Source of the DNA: Eubacteriaceae bacterium
Lineage (GTDB): Bacteria > Bacillota > Clostridia > Lachnospirales > Lachnospiraceae
DNA: 64,000 nucleotides
Assembly: GCA_902362455.1 (NCBI GenBank)
Contig: CABIWJ010000009.1
Span: 1 to 64,000 of the forward strand
Reading direction: 5' to 3'
The notes under the pieces were generated by a model that saw nothing but the letters and a program-made list of their open reading frames with translations, did not search any database and was not told the origin of the DNA. The position numbers and the translations under genes are program-made. Positions 8,574-17,668 of this stretch are shown piece by piece. Every line of letters starts with the position of its first letter. Within the stretch, counting starts at the first letter, position 1.

Positions 8574-10931
8574 ATGAGTACATTTAAGGAGAACATTGTA
8601 ACTATTTTAGACCTTGATTACAACAAGACAATTAAGGAAGCATCTACAGTAGAACTTTACAATGCAGTATCAAAAGCAGCCATGAAGAGTTTAGCTAATC
8701 AGTGGTCATGGGAAACAGATAGCAAAAAAGTATGTTACTTTTCTGCAGAGTTTCTTATTGGTAGATTAGTATATAACAACCTTATGAACCTTGGACTTAT
8801 GAATCAGTTAGCTGATTTATTCGCTGAGAATGGAATCGATATCAGAGTATTTGAAGAAATCGAAGATAATGCACAGGGTAATGGTGGTTTAGGACGTCTT
8901 GCAGCTTGTTTCTTAGATTCAGCAGCTACACAGAACGTTACATTAAACGGTTATGGTATCAGATATCGTTACGGTATCTACAAACAGTACTTTGAAAATG
9001 GATTCCAGAAAGAAACAGCTGATAATTGGACAAAATTCGGTGATCCATGGTCAATCAGAAGAGAAGAAGATAAAGTAAGAATCGACTTCAAGGGACAGTC
9101 AGTTTGGGCAGTACCATATGATACTCCAGTAATTGGTTATGGCGCAGCTAAGATTAATACATTAAGATTATGGCAGGCAGAACCAATTGAAGAATTTAAC
9201 TTTGCTTTATTTAATGACCAGAAATATGATAAAGCATTCAAAGAAAAGAATGATGCAGAGGCTATTACAGCTGTATTATATCCAAATGATTCAACAGATG
9301 CTGGTAAGAAATTAAGATTAAAACAGCAGTACTTCTTCTCAAGTGCATCTCTTCAGGATATTCTTAAGAAATACAAAGCTAAATACGGTAATGATTTCTC
9401 TAAATTATCTAAAGAATATGCTATCCAGCTTAATGATACACATCCAGTTGTTTCAGTACCTGAATTATGTCGTATCCTTGTTGAAAATGAAGGACTTTCA
9501 TTTAACAAAGCATTAAAGATTTGTAAAGAAGTATTTGCTTATACAAACCATACAGTTATGGCAGAAGCTCTTGAAAAATGGAGTATCAAATTATTTAAGT
9601 CTGTACTTCCAAATGTATACAAATATGTTGTTAAGATTAACAATGCATTAATCAAAGACTTAGAGAAAATGGGAATCACAGGAACAGATGTTGAAAAATA
9701 TCAGATTATTGATAACCCATATGATGATAACAAAGCTTGGTACATCATCCATATGGCAAGACTTGCAATCTATGCGAGTCATTCAACAAATGGTGTTGCT
9801 GCAATCCACACAGAGATTCTTAAGAATGATGCATTAAAAGAATGGTATGAAATCTATCCAGAACGTTTCAACAACAAGACAAATGGTATTACCCAGAGAA
9901 GATGGCTTGCACTTGCTAATGAAGAACTTGCTGGCTTCATAAATGATAAGATTGGCAATGGCTGGATTACAAACCTTGACGAATTAAAGAAACTTGAAAA
10001 ATTCAAATCTGATAAGAATGTTATCAAAGAATTTGATGCAATCAAGAAGATTAAGAAACAGCAGCTCGCTGAATATATTAAAGAAAAAGAAGGAATTGAT
10101 GTAAATCCTAACTTCATTTTTGATATTCAGGTTAAGAGATTACATGAGTACAAACGTCAGTTATTAAATGCATTCTCAATCCTTGATATATATTACGGAT
10201 TAAAAGATGGTAGAATTAAGGACTTTACACCAACAGTATTTATCTTTGGTGCAAAAGCAGCTCCAGGATATGCAAGAGCTAAAGGTATCATCAAATTCAT
10301 AAATGAAATCGCTAAAATGATAGCAAATGATCCAGAAGTAAATGATAAATTACAGGTTGTATTTATCTCTAACTACTGTGTATCATATGCAGAGAAGATT
10401 ACTCCAGCAGCAGATGTTTCAGAGCAGATTTCTACAGCAGGTACAGAAGCTTCAGGTACAGGTAATATGAAGTTTATGTTAAATGGTGCTGTTACATTAG
10501 GAACATATGATGGAGCAAATGTTGAAATCGTTGCAGAAGCAGGCGAAGAAAACAACTACATCTTTGGTGCAAGAGTAGAAGATCTTGAGAAGATTAAAGA
10601 TTCATATGATCCTAAGAAGATTTACAATAATAACCCAAGAATTAAGAAAGTTGTAGATACATTAATCGATGGAACATTAAGTGATGATGGAACAGGATTA
10701 TTCCAGAACTTATACAATTCATTATTTGAGACACTTCCATGGGAAAAAGCTGATAAGTACTACTTATTAGAAGACTTAATGTCATACTGTGATGCTAAAT
10801 TACAGGTTAACAAAGATTATGCTGATACATTAAAATTCAGAGAAAAATGCTTCATGAATACAGCAAATGCAGGTAAGTTCTCATCAGATAGAACAATTCT
10901 TCAGTATGCTAAAGAAATCTGGGAAGCATAA
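8574..10931 (+). CDS. glgP: glycogen/maltodextrin phosphorylase
   Basis: A 785-residue GT35 phosphorylase that releases glucose-1-phosphate from alpha-1,4-glucans. The pyridoxal-phosphate lysine lies in EASGTGNMKFMLNGA near the C-terminal third, and the N-terminal motif QGNGGLGRLAACFLDSAA is intact. Start 8574 is preferred because AGGAG lies at 8558-8562; an in-frame ATG at 8508 overlaps the malQ stop but has no ribosome site and would add 22 residues. It forms an operon with malQ and ends at a strong terminator. Together they turn imported maltodextrin into sugar phosphate. Confidence 0.95.
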   Translation: MSTFKENIVTILDLDYNKTIKEASTVELYNAVSKAAMKSLANQWSWETDSKKVCYFSAEFLIGRLVYNNLMNLGLMNQLADLFAENGIDIRVFEEIEDNAQGNGGLGRLAACFLDSAATQNVTLNGYGIRYRYGIYKQYFENGFQKETADNWTKFGDPWSIRREEDKVRIDFKGQSVWAVPYDTPVIGYGAAKINTLRLWQAEPIEEFNFALFNDQKYDKAFKEKNDAEAITAVLYPNDSTDAGKKLRLKQQYFFSSASLQDILKKYKAKYGNDFSKLSKEYAIQLNDTHPVVSVPELCRILVENEGLSFNKALKICKEVFAYTNHTVMAEALEKWSIKLFKSVLPNVYKYVVKINNALIKDLEKMGITGTDVEKYQIIDNPYDDNKAWYIIHMARLAIYASHSTNGVAAIHTEILKNDALKEWYEIYPERFNNKTNGITQRRWLALANEELAGFINDKIGNGWITNLDELKKLEKFKSDKNVIKEFDAIKKIKKQQLAEYIKEKEGIDVNPNFIFDIQVKRLHEYKRQLLNAFSILDIYYGLKDGRIKDFTPTVFIFGAKAAPGYARAKGIIKFINEIAKMIANDPEVNDKLQVVFISNYCVSYAEKITPAADVSEQISTAGTEASGTGNMKFMLNGAVTLGTYDGANVEIVAEAGEENNYIFGARVEDLEKIKDSYDPKKIYNNNPRIKKVVDTLIDGTLSDDGTGLFQNLYNSLFETLPWEKADKYYLLEDLMSYCDAKLQVNKDYADTLKFREKCFMNTANAGKFSSDRTILQYAKEIWEA

Positions 10932-10976
10932 TAGACATTAAGAAATTAGATTAATAGATCAGAGCAATAATCAAAT

Positions 10977-11012
10977 AAAAGCGGTGTATGTAGAAATACA
11001 TACATCGCTTTT
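10977..11012 (+). terminator. terminator of malQ-glgP
   Basis: A 16-bp stem (AAAAGCGGTGTATGTA with TACATACATCGCTTTT, one G-U pair) is capped by a GAAA tetraloop. Confidence 0.88.
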
Positions 11013-11040
11013 ATGCTTTTACAAGTATTTAGATGGTGCA

Positions 11041-11146
11041 GGATATGATATGGCTAGAGGCATTTAAAATTATAGAATTTACATTATTAAAGTAAATTTA
11101 GACTGAATAGGATATAGCTAGAGGACCATCGAAATTATAAGAATTT
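11041..11146. repeat. degenerate duplication of the pmbA 3' end
   Basis: GGATATGATATGGCTAGAGG and following bases (11041-11080) resemble GGATATAGCTAGAGG and following bases (11110-11146), which are the last codons of pmbA. The copies are 69 bases apart with several indels. A similar tail duplication occurs at the LacI gene. Confidence 0.5.
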
Positions 11147-12531
11147 TGGCTTTCAGATGATAATTTAATATTTTTAACAATATCATTAATATTAGCACTT
11201 ATAGAACCATTGGTAACTGGAATTTCCTTAGTGCCATCACAGTAATAAGCGAGACGATATTCACCACCGATTTGTCCGCTAAGTGAGTCCATCTGGAAAT
11301 CAGAGAAATTCACCACTCTAAGATATCGACCGGATTTTAACTGTTCTATAGATGTGTTACCACATTCAAGTTTGTAACAGTCGCACTCTCCTGTTGGATT
11401 AATTCCCAGATAAAAGGCAAATCTTGCATTACCTGTAATATATTGTGCAATGTTATTCTTAATTAATTCAAGTCTCTTAAGCGCTATACCCTCACAGGAA
11501 TAAGGGAGCTTTGGAGTGAGAGTGATATTGAGTTTATCAGGTAAAGTCCTGCACGAATCAGAGTCAATACATCTGGTCTCGTCTGAATTAATAGATTTAT
11601 CAGAGTCAGGGGTGTTAGATAATTCACATTCAGGAATAACACTTTTACCAATATCAAATGAAGAATATTTAGGATAAATCATAGATGCATCAAGACGTTT
11701 TAAGTAGTAGTTGAACAATTCGCCTACACATTGTCCTTCTAAAATCACTGTATCATATTTCATATCATTTAAAAATGCCTTTGCAATTGAACGGTCTTTA
11801 ACCATAATGAGGGCATTGGCAACTTTGGTACTGAGAGAATTAAGTATATTATCGTCTTTAGAACTGTATTTAAAATCATTGTATAATTCAACATCGGCAG
11901 GAGAAGTGCATTGCACTACAAATTCACCCGAATAGGTTGTTGATGAATATGATGCATTTACACCGTTAGAGTTGATTATACGATAAGTAGAAGTTGTTAT
12001 AAATATTTCTGTAGAATTTATAAACGCATTGGTTGTCTCACTAATAGTATCGTTTACAAATAATGCATTTACAATATCTGTTGCAGATAAGTTATCAGTT
12101 TCATTTACAGATTTATTTGCAGATAAGTCTAAGCTGCCGGCTGTATCTGCACTGCTATCAGTGAAGTGATTTTTTGTTGAGAAAATATTATCTGATTCAA
12201 CAAACGTTGCGTCTCCATGAGGTAGTTTATAATATGGGTTTCTAACAGAAAGTGCTGCTTCATAGGCAGAAAGGATATTTTCATTAAGTTCCATATCTGA
12301 CATAGAACTATTAAGGAGGCAGCTTGCACTGCCACGCATATTAGTATCATTATAAATGAAATCTCTATAAAGGGTTATTTCGTATTTGCTGACATTCTTG
12401 TTACGTGTTAAGTTAAGTGAATGTTTAATATAAAATAATTCCTGAGTTTCAATTATATTTTCATTAATTAGGAAGTTCTGGATATCATTCTGACTTAGAA
12501 CTTCTATAATTCTATCAATCATGTTATTCAT
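11098..12531 (-). CDS. pmbA: TldE/PmbA-type metallopeptidase-family protein
   Basis: A 477-residue PmbA/TldD superfamily protein, the partner subunit lacking the HExxxH motif. In the known TldD/TldE complex it pairs with TldD to degrade unfolded peptides. The C-terminal half keeps family features (GECDCYKLECGNTSIEQLKSGRYLRVVNFSDFQMDSLSGQIGGEYRLAYY). A Ser/Asn/Asp-rich stretch around residues 105-150 and another near 300 look like lineage-specific insertions. Start 12531 follows GGAG with 6 bases of spacing; an ATG at 12543 overlaps that site. It is the last gene of degV-tldD-pmbA, 30 bases after tldD. Confidence 0.82.
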   Translation of the reverse strand: MNNMIDRIIEVLSQNDIQNFLINENIIETQELFYIKHSLNLTRNKNVSKYEITLYRDFIYNDTNMRGSASCLLNSSMSDMELNENILSAYEAALSVRNPYYKLPHGDATFVESDNIFSTKNHFTDSSADTAGSLDLSANKSVNETDNLSATDIVNALFVNDTISETTNAFINSTEIFITTSTYRIINSNGVNASYSSTTYSGEFVVQCTSPADVELYNDFKYSSKDDNILNSLSTKVANALIMVKDRSIAKAFLNDMKYDTVILEGQCVGELFNYYLKRLDASMIYPKYSSFDIGKSVIPECELSNTPDSDKSINSDETRCIDSDSCRTLPDKLNITLTPKLPYSCEGIALKRLELIKNNIAQYITGNARFAFYLGINPTGECDCYKLECGNTSIEQLKSGRYLRVVNFSDFQMDSLSGQIGGEYRLAYYCDGTKEIPVTNGSISANINDIVKNIKLSSESQNSYNFDGPLAISYSV

Positions 12532-12561
12532 TGTAATCTCCATTTATATTTATATTATAGT

Positions 12562-13980
12562 TTAACTGATTTTGACACGAGCTTTAATTGCACTGCCACC
12601 ATCAGAGACTTTTACCCATTCTTTGTAACCCTTACCACAATAACCACAACCACTAAGTTCTAATTTATCAGAAAACATCGTAATCGATTTAAGCAAATCA
12701 GGAACATATCCGGATAGACAGATAGGAGAGAATATTTTACCTGTTAATTTACCGTCCTTAATCTCTCTGCCTATATTAACCATACATTGTATGCCCCAGT
12801 TCTTAGGATCTTCCATACCGCTGGCTGCATTTTCGAGGAGAAAACCATACCTTATGCTTTTAATCATTTCTTCAAGAGTATCTGTTCCAGGTTCAAAATA
12901 GGTATTAGTCATTCGGGTGTATGCTTTTCGTTCATAAGATTCTCGTCTTCCGTTGCCGGTAGATGATACATTTAAAATGTAAGCACTTTGTAAATCATTG
13001 ATTCCGGATTTCAAGATACCTTTTTCGATAATAACAGTGTCATTAGAAATCATACCCTCATCATCAAAGAAATAAGAGCCACATTCATTGCAAGTAGCAG
13101 CATTATCATGCATAGTTACAAGGGAAGAGGCTACCTGTTTGTTCATATAAGATTTAGCTAAGGCTCTGTCTTTGACGAACATATCCATTTCCACACCATG
13201 TCCGAATGCTTCATGGGCAATTAATCCTGTTACGTCAGGCAGACATATTACGTCATATTCACCGGGAACAGGAGGAGTGCTGTCTAGAAGCTCTGTTACA
13301 CATTTGCAGGCATATGAAACATCACAGTTCATTTCATCTAATAATTCTGCACCGCCAAGTGTTGAAAATGTCTGTAGAAAATAGTGTGTTTTATCATCTT
13401 TAGTAGCTAGTGGCTGTAAAACACCATTTGACCACATAAGATGCTGCTCTAAATCTTTATTGGATGATAAGAACATTTTATGGATATTTAAGTATTGGTA
13501 AATGCATACACAATCAATTATTGAATCACTATATTGAATAGCTTTTGAATAAATATCTGATAATTTGGAAGTTATGTCAGAATCGTTCATATCAGCAGGA
13601 TTAATTTCATATGTCGTAGATTTATTAAAGGAAATAAATTCATCAGAAGAATCTGGAATTTTAAAATCACTAATTAAAGACTGACTATTATATTTAGTAA
13701 TGTTTTCTGAAATAATTGATGGAATTGTATTCATAAAATCAGATGAAAAATCATTAAAAGAATATTCGTATAGTCCAATTGAGGAATTAAGGCGTATAAC
13801 AGCACCAGTATTAGAAAATGTGTTATCTTTTATAGTTGTACCGCTTTTGGAAAAACGATAATTTCTTCCGGAAGTCTTTTCTACCAGAATAGAAACATTG
13901 TCATATTGCTTGGAAAGCACCTTTTGCAAGTGTGCAAAAGATGCCTTATTTTCTGAAAATATTGTATTATCTACGTTCAT
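12562..13980 (-). CDS. tldD: TldD-type metalloprotease
   Basis: A 472-residue zinc peptidase of the TldD family. The active site HEAFGH (HExxxH, followed by GVEMD) is visible at about residue 256, and the third ligand region SGCGYCGKG sits near the C-terminus. Family knowledge: TldD/TldE work inside a closed heterodimer on unfolded peptides and mature some modified peptides such as microcin B17. The start at 13980 overlaps the degV stop (TAATG) and has GGGAGAG upstream, so translation is coupled. Longer versions starting upstream inside degV are not supported. Confidence 0.92.
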   Translation of the reverse strand: MNVDNTIFSENKASFAHLQKVLSKQYDNVSILVEKTSGRNYRFSKSGTTIKDNTFSNTGAVIRLNSSIGLYEYSFNDFSSDFMNTIPSIISENITKYNSQSLISDFKIPDSSDEFISFNKSTTYEINPADMNDSDITSKLSDIYSKAIQYSDSIIDCVCIYQYLNIHKMFLSSNKDLEQHLMWSNGVLQPLATKDDKTHYFLQTFSTLGGAELLDEMNCDVSYACKCVTELLDSTPPVPGEYDVICLPDVTGLIAHEAFGHGVEMDMFVKDRALAKSYMNKQVASSLVTMHDNAATCNECGSYFFDDEGMISNDTVIIEKGILKSGINDLQSAYILNVSSTGNGRRESYERKAYTRMTNTYFEPGTDTLEEMIKSIRYGFLLENAASGMEDPKNWGIQCMVNIGREIKDGKLTGKIFSPICLSGYVPDLLKSITMFSDKLELSGCGYCGKGYKEWVKVSDGGSAIKARVKIS

Positions 13981-14843
13981 TATCTTGTCTCTCCCATAAA
14001 GAATAATGCTAATGTTCCGGGACCTGAATGTGCACCTACTGTAGGGCATACATAGTTAATCATGAAATTCTGGATACCAAGACGGGCCTTAATCTGTTCT
14101 GCTACATACTGGGCATCCTCTAGGCAATCTCCATGTGAGATAAATACGATGTCATTATCATAACCTTTACAGGTTTTCTCCATATTGTCAACAAGGGCAT
14201 TAAGGGCTTTCTTTCTTCCGCGGACATTATTAAGAGGAATTAAACGTCCTTCATTATCTACGTGAAGTACAGGTTTTACATTAATCATTGTGCCGATTAT
14301 GGCTGCGGCTTTTGAAACTCTGCCTCCTCTGTGTAAATGATGTAAATCATCTACAGTAAACTGATGACAAAAGTGTAACTTGTTATCTTCTAACCATTTG
14401 ACATTATCTTCGATTGACATACCATTGTCACGATTCTGAACTGCTTTATATACGAATAATCCTTCGCCCATAGAGGCACATTTAGAGTCAATTACAATTA
14501 CTTTATTATTCGTATATTCCTCTGAGAGTTCTCTTGCTATTATAGCAGTTGTATTATAGCTGCTACTAAGAGCAGAAGAAAATGAAATGTGTAAAACATC
14601 TAGTCCCTGGTCTAAATATTTTCTGAAGCATTTTTCAACTACTTCGGGATTACATGCCATAGTTGTTGGCATTTTGCCATTACGCATTTTGTTATAAAAT
14701 TCAGATGGGTCCATATTGACTTCATCGCCATAGACAACATCATCCATATTATAGTATAAAGGTATAATTTCAATACTATGTTCAGTTGTATAGGAAAGTG
14801 GTAAATCACATGTTGTATCACTTGTAATAATATAATTTTGCAT
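13980..14843 (-). CDS. DegV family fatty-acid-binding protein
   Basis: A 287-residue DegV protein. These bind a fatty acid and serve as FakB-type subunits for fatty acid kinase. The N-terminal ITSDTTCDLP, the MPTTMACNPEV segment and the C-terminal HSGPGTLALFF match the family, with normal length. It heads the degV-tldD-pmbA operon; AAAGGAAT precedes the start. No kinase partner (FakA) is in the window. Confidence 0.93.
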   Translation of the reverse strand: MQNYIITSDTTCDLPLSYTTEHSIEIIPLYYNMDDVVYGDEVNMDPSEFYNKMRNGKMPTTMACNPEVVEKCFRKYLDQGLDVLHISFSSALSSSYNTTAIIARELSEEYTNNKVIVIDSKCASMGEGLFVYKAVQNRDNGMSIEDNVKWLEDNKLHFCHQFTVDDLHHLHRGGRVSKAAAIIGTMINVKPVLHVDNEGRLIPLNNVRGRKKALNALVDNMEKTCKGYDNDIVFISHGDCLEDAQYVAEQIKARLGIQNFMINYVCPTVGAHSGPGTLALFFMGETR

Positions 14844-14905
14844 ATATTCAGATTCCTTTCGTATTCAGATTAATATAGGTAATAAAGATAAATGTGTTTA
14901 TGAAT

Positions 14906-14933
14906 TTGAAATACCTATATTATAAGATTTCAA
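14906..14933 (-). promoter_or_regulatory. palindrome over the degV -10 box
   Basis: TTTGAAAT (14906-14913) and ATTTCAAA (14926-14933) form a perfect 8-bp inverted repeat. On the minus strand the 14-base centre contains TATAAT (+ 14919-14924). A protein binding this palindrome would cover the -10 box of the degV operon. Confidence 0.45.
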
Positions 14934-15037
14934 AAATATATTTAATATACATTAACATACATTTCTGACATAAATTATTATGCCAATTTTTTGGTGTAGT
15001 GTCAATAAATTTATAAGTATCTTGCGGTAGTATGAGA

Positions 15038-16540
15038 TTAATTTTCAATAATTAAATCGACACGTTTTGCAAGCTTTTGTAAATTATGAAAATCGTTATT
15101 TGTTTTGAGACGATATTCTGATTTATCATCAAATATAATGGAAACTTTTTTTGTAAATGTTATGACATTCGAAGATGATTTTTCGGATATTAAATCTTTA
15201 GAATTGGTATCCTTGAAAGTAGTATTTTCGGAATTAATATCTTCAGTAATAACAAAGCTGGCATTATATTTCTTACAAAGACCATAAGTAGATGAAAGTC
15301 CGATTCCTGTTCCACCACTATCTTTATGAGTTGTTATACGTTTCATTCCGAGATTCATAAGTACATTATCATCAAATGTATTGCCACTATCATAAATGTC
15401 TAATGTTAGAAATTCAACTTCTGAATTAATATTTATATAAATATTTTTGCCATTATTATATTTAGTTGCAATAAATGCATTTTCAATTAGGTCAGCAAGT
15501 ATAGTGTTAAAGTCACTTTCGTCTATTATCTTACCAATAAATGTATCTAAATTTCCAATAATGTTTACGTTCATAGTTATATCAGAAGCAGAACATTTCT
15601 GCATCATATAGTTAAGAAGTGCATCAATAACCATATATCCTGTTGAGGGAAGAGTAGAATTAAAAGTCGAGCAATTGTTAATAATGCCTTTTCGCTCCAT
15701 AGATAACTTATTAAGTTGTGCAAGTATTTTATCTTTATCCTGTGCAGATGGATTATCTGAGCAGATAAAATTTCTGACAGTAAGTTCGAGAGCGGGAATA
15801 AGCTTATTATCTTTATGTAGAAGAGAAGATAGAACTTCATTGTCACTCTTAAGTGTTGCCAGTTCGTTTTTTAGAATCTCAAGTTCACGATTATAAACAG
15901 CTTTAATATAAGTTGCTTTGAGCCTGCTACGCCACCAGATGAATATAAAAATGGAGCTGATACATACAAATATTTGTGGAAGTATAAAATATTTGTATGT
16001 ATCTTCATCAGCAAATTTTAAAATGATTGCACATATTAAAATTGTAAGTCCTATATAAATTCCAATATAATTAAATTTTTCTGATTTCAAAAATGGCATA
16101 CCATTTTTGAAACGACGAATTTTAAAAATTAAAATCATAAGTGATATTTGCACAACAGCAATTATTAAGTATATTGATAGTGGAATTGTATTCTTGAAAA
16201 TTTTTTCAAGAGGAACCACAATAAAGGTAACTAATGTCGCAGAAATTGCAAATAATACATAACTTAATGCGTATGAATATAGTGTACAGGATATAGCTGT
16301 GGATATGATATTACAATAGAATAATCTTATAAATATATAAATTGATATTCCGACAAGAGGTATATATATTACAGAATACTTATGTGAAAATAAAAGATAT
16401 ATACAAGAAAGTAAACAAGAAAAAATCAAACTATATATAGTATATCTTGTGTGTTTGGCTTGCTTGAAGTTAAGCAATTTAGGGGCAATATATAATGAAC
16501 ATATAATAAGTGTAAAATATTTAATAAAAGCATCAAGCAT
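15038..16540 (-). CDS. GHKL-type sensor histidine kinase
   Basis: A 500-residue membrane kinase. Residues 1-205 hold about six hydrophobic spans with almost no extracellular domain, as in AgrC-like peptide sensors. A helical stretch follows, with the likely phospho-acceptor H242 in LLHKDNKLIPA. The ATPase domain has an N box LIENAFIATKYNN, a D box IYDSG, and a G box GGTGIGLSSTYGLCKKYNASF. About 50 residues before the end there is an Asn/Ser-rich insert. ATGGAG precedes the start. The presumed partner is the response regulator at 16805-17587 on the same strand, separated by a small peptide gene on the other strand. The architecture fits peptide sensing; the ligand is unknown. Confidence 0.88.
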   Translation of the reverse strand: MLDAFIKYFTLIICSLYIAPKLLNFKQAKHTRYTIYSLIFSCLLSCIYLLFSHKYSVIYIPLVGISIYIFIRLFYCNIISTAISCTLYSYALSYVLFAISATLVTFIVVPLEKIFKNTIPLSIYLIIAVVQISLMILIFKIRRFKNGMPFLKSEKFNYIGIYIGLTILICAIILKFADEDTYKYFILPQIFVCISSIFIFIWWRSRLKATYIKAVYNRELEILKNELATLKSDNEVLSSLLHKDNKLIPALELTVRNFICSDNPSAQDKDKILAQLNKLSMERKGIINNCSTFNSTLPSTGYMVIDALLNYMMQKCSASDITMNVNIIGNLDTFIGKIIDESDFNTILADLIENAFIATKYNNGKNIYININSEVEFLTLDIYDSGNTFDDNVLMNLGMKRITTHKDSGGTGIGLSSTYGLCKKYNASFVITEDINSENTTFKDTNSKDLISEKSSSNVITFTKKVSIIFDDKSEYRLKTNNDFHNLQKLAKRVDLIIEN

Positions 16541-16635
16541 ATAAATAACTCCATTCTAAAATATGACAAAAAGTAATGTTTTTATACTGAAATATACGAC
16601 GTAAATGAATTCATATCATGCATAAAAAAATACTA

Positions 16636-16660
16636 TCCTTTGAGCATCAAGTTCAAAGGA
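16636..16660 (+). promoter_or_regulatory. hairpin enclosing a ribosome binding site
   Basis: TCCTTTGA (16636-16643) and TCAAAGGA (16653-16660) form a perfect 8-bp stem with a 9-base loop. The right arm contains most of the AAAGGAGG ribosome site (16655-16662) of the peptide gene, so the closed form would hide it. This suggests translational control by temperature, an RNA or a ligand. Confidence 0.6.
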
Positions 16661-16671
16661 GGTATGTTTTT

Positions 16672-16719
16672 ATGATGGAAAGCATTTTGAAAATGTTATC
16701 TAAAATTTGGGGAAAATAG
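16672..16719 (+). CDS. 15-residue amphipathic peptide
   Basis: ATG at 16672 lies 9 bases after a full AAAGGAGG and encodes MMESILKMLSKIWGK, then TAG. Lysines at 7, 11 and 15 fall on one helical face, with I5, L6, M8, L9, I12 and W13 opposite, so it would form a cationic amphipathic helix. It is too short for usual gene callers. A decoy ATG at 16664 gives only MFL and stops overlapping this start. The gene is divergent from the kinase, convergent with the regulator, and closed by a long hairpin. Possible roles: autoinducer, membrane-active peptide, or substrate of the acyl-transfer cluster. No secretion signal is visible. Function is unproven. Confidence 0.6.
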   Translation: MMESILKMLSKIWGK

Positions 16720-16739
16720 CTATTTTTAAATTTAAAGAG

Positions 16740-16783
16740 ACAAATGTGTATATTTACAAAAAATAACTAATATACACATTTGT
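16740..16783. terminator. bidirectional terminator-like hairpin
   Basis: A 14-bp perfect stem, ACAAATGTGTATAT (16740-16753) with ATATACACATTTGT (16770-16783), and a 16-base loop. It lies between the ends of the convergent peptide and response-regulator genes. T tracts are weak on both sides. Confidence 0.6.
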
Positions 16784-16804
16784 TACAAAATAATAAATGC
16801 ATTT

Positions 16805-17587
16805 CTACAACAAATCCAATTTACGGGCATAATAAGAAATGAATTCCAAATTTGAAGGAATACCGGAATCATGACTGATTCTTCCTTTATAATGTTCAAA
16901 TAATTCATCTATGGAAGATCGACTCCAGGTTGTTTCTATTGCACGTTGCATTGCGCGCTCTATGCTAGAAGCCGTCTTTTTATATTTGTCTGATAATTCT
17001 TTAGAGATGCTATTCTTTGTGACAGACATTTTATAAATAATCACAGCATCAGCCAGATATTTGTATCCGTTTAGTTTAGGACTTAATCCTATCTTGTTAA
17101 ATTCATCAAATAATAAGTGTTTATATCTTTCGATATCCTGTTCCTTAGACATAGCAACATTAAGGCTTCGTTCAGAAGATTTCTTTATTGTCAGATTATC
17201 TGCAATAATTTTTAATTGTTCAATAACAAATGTTTCGCTGTAATTATCTGCAAATTTAGTAAATATAAAATCAGCACCCATATTTCGAACTGCTTTATGA
17301 ATATGTTCACTTGGATTATGAGTTGTTATTACGACAATAGGCTTATTCTCTATATAGCAGTCACGATACCATGCCATATAAGATAACCCGCTACCACTGC
17401 CTCTTTGTAGTTCCAAGTCTAATATTACTATATCAGGCTTTCTTGATGTGGTTAATTCTATACCTTTTGCAGAATCATTAGTAATAGATACAATATTAAA
17501 ATATTCTAATGGTTTAATGCAATCGACATATCTGTCACATACTTCTTCTTCATCTTCAATAATTAAAATTGATAAAATTTTATTCAT
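16805..17587 (-). CDS. Spo0A-like response regulator
   Basis: A 260-residue regulator. The receiver domain (1-125) has acidic residues E11/D12, phospho-acceptor D57 (IVILDLEL), T88 and K111. The C-terminal domain (about 155-260) resembles the Spo0A DNA-binding domain: GYKYLADAVII, SSIERAMQRAIETTWSRSSIDELFEHY and PSNLEFISYYARKLDLL. Spo0A itself is activated by a phosphorelay; this homologue sits beside a GHKL kinase and a biosynthetic cluster, so it is probably a dedicated pathway regulator and not the sporulation master. Known Spo0A binds TTGTCGAA-like boxes; no clear match is seen near the cluster, where a TAACGAA repeat occurs instead. Confidence 0.85.
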   Translation of the reverse strand: MNKILSILIIEDEEEVCDRYVDCIKPLEYFNIVSITNDSAKGIELTTSRKPDIVILDLELQRGSGSGLSYMAWYRDCYIENKPIVVITTHNPSEHIHKAVRNMGADFIFTKFADNYSETFVIEQLKIIADNLTIKKSSERSLNVAMSKEQDIERYKHLLFDEFNKIGLSPKLNGYKYLADAVIIYKMSVTKNSISKELSDKYKKTASSIERAMQRAIETTWSRSSIDELFEHYKGRISHDSGIPSNLEFISYYARKLDLL

Positions 17588-17625
17588 ATTATTTCGCCCT
17601 CTCTTGATGAAACAATTTTATATTA

Positions 17626-17634
17626 ATTATAACA
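17626..17634 (-). promoter_or_regulatory. extended -10 promoter of the response regulator
   Basis: On the minus strand TGTTATAAT matches an extended -10, 39 bases before the regulator start. No standard-spaced -35 is seen. Confidence 0.5.
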
Positions 17635-17668
17635 TATTTGTAGCAGATTCACATCACAAATTGACATA

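Noticed and set aside
16664..16675. ATG at 16664 as the peptide start
   Set aside because: It stops after three codons and is only one base from the ribosome site.
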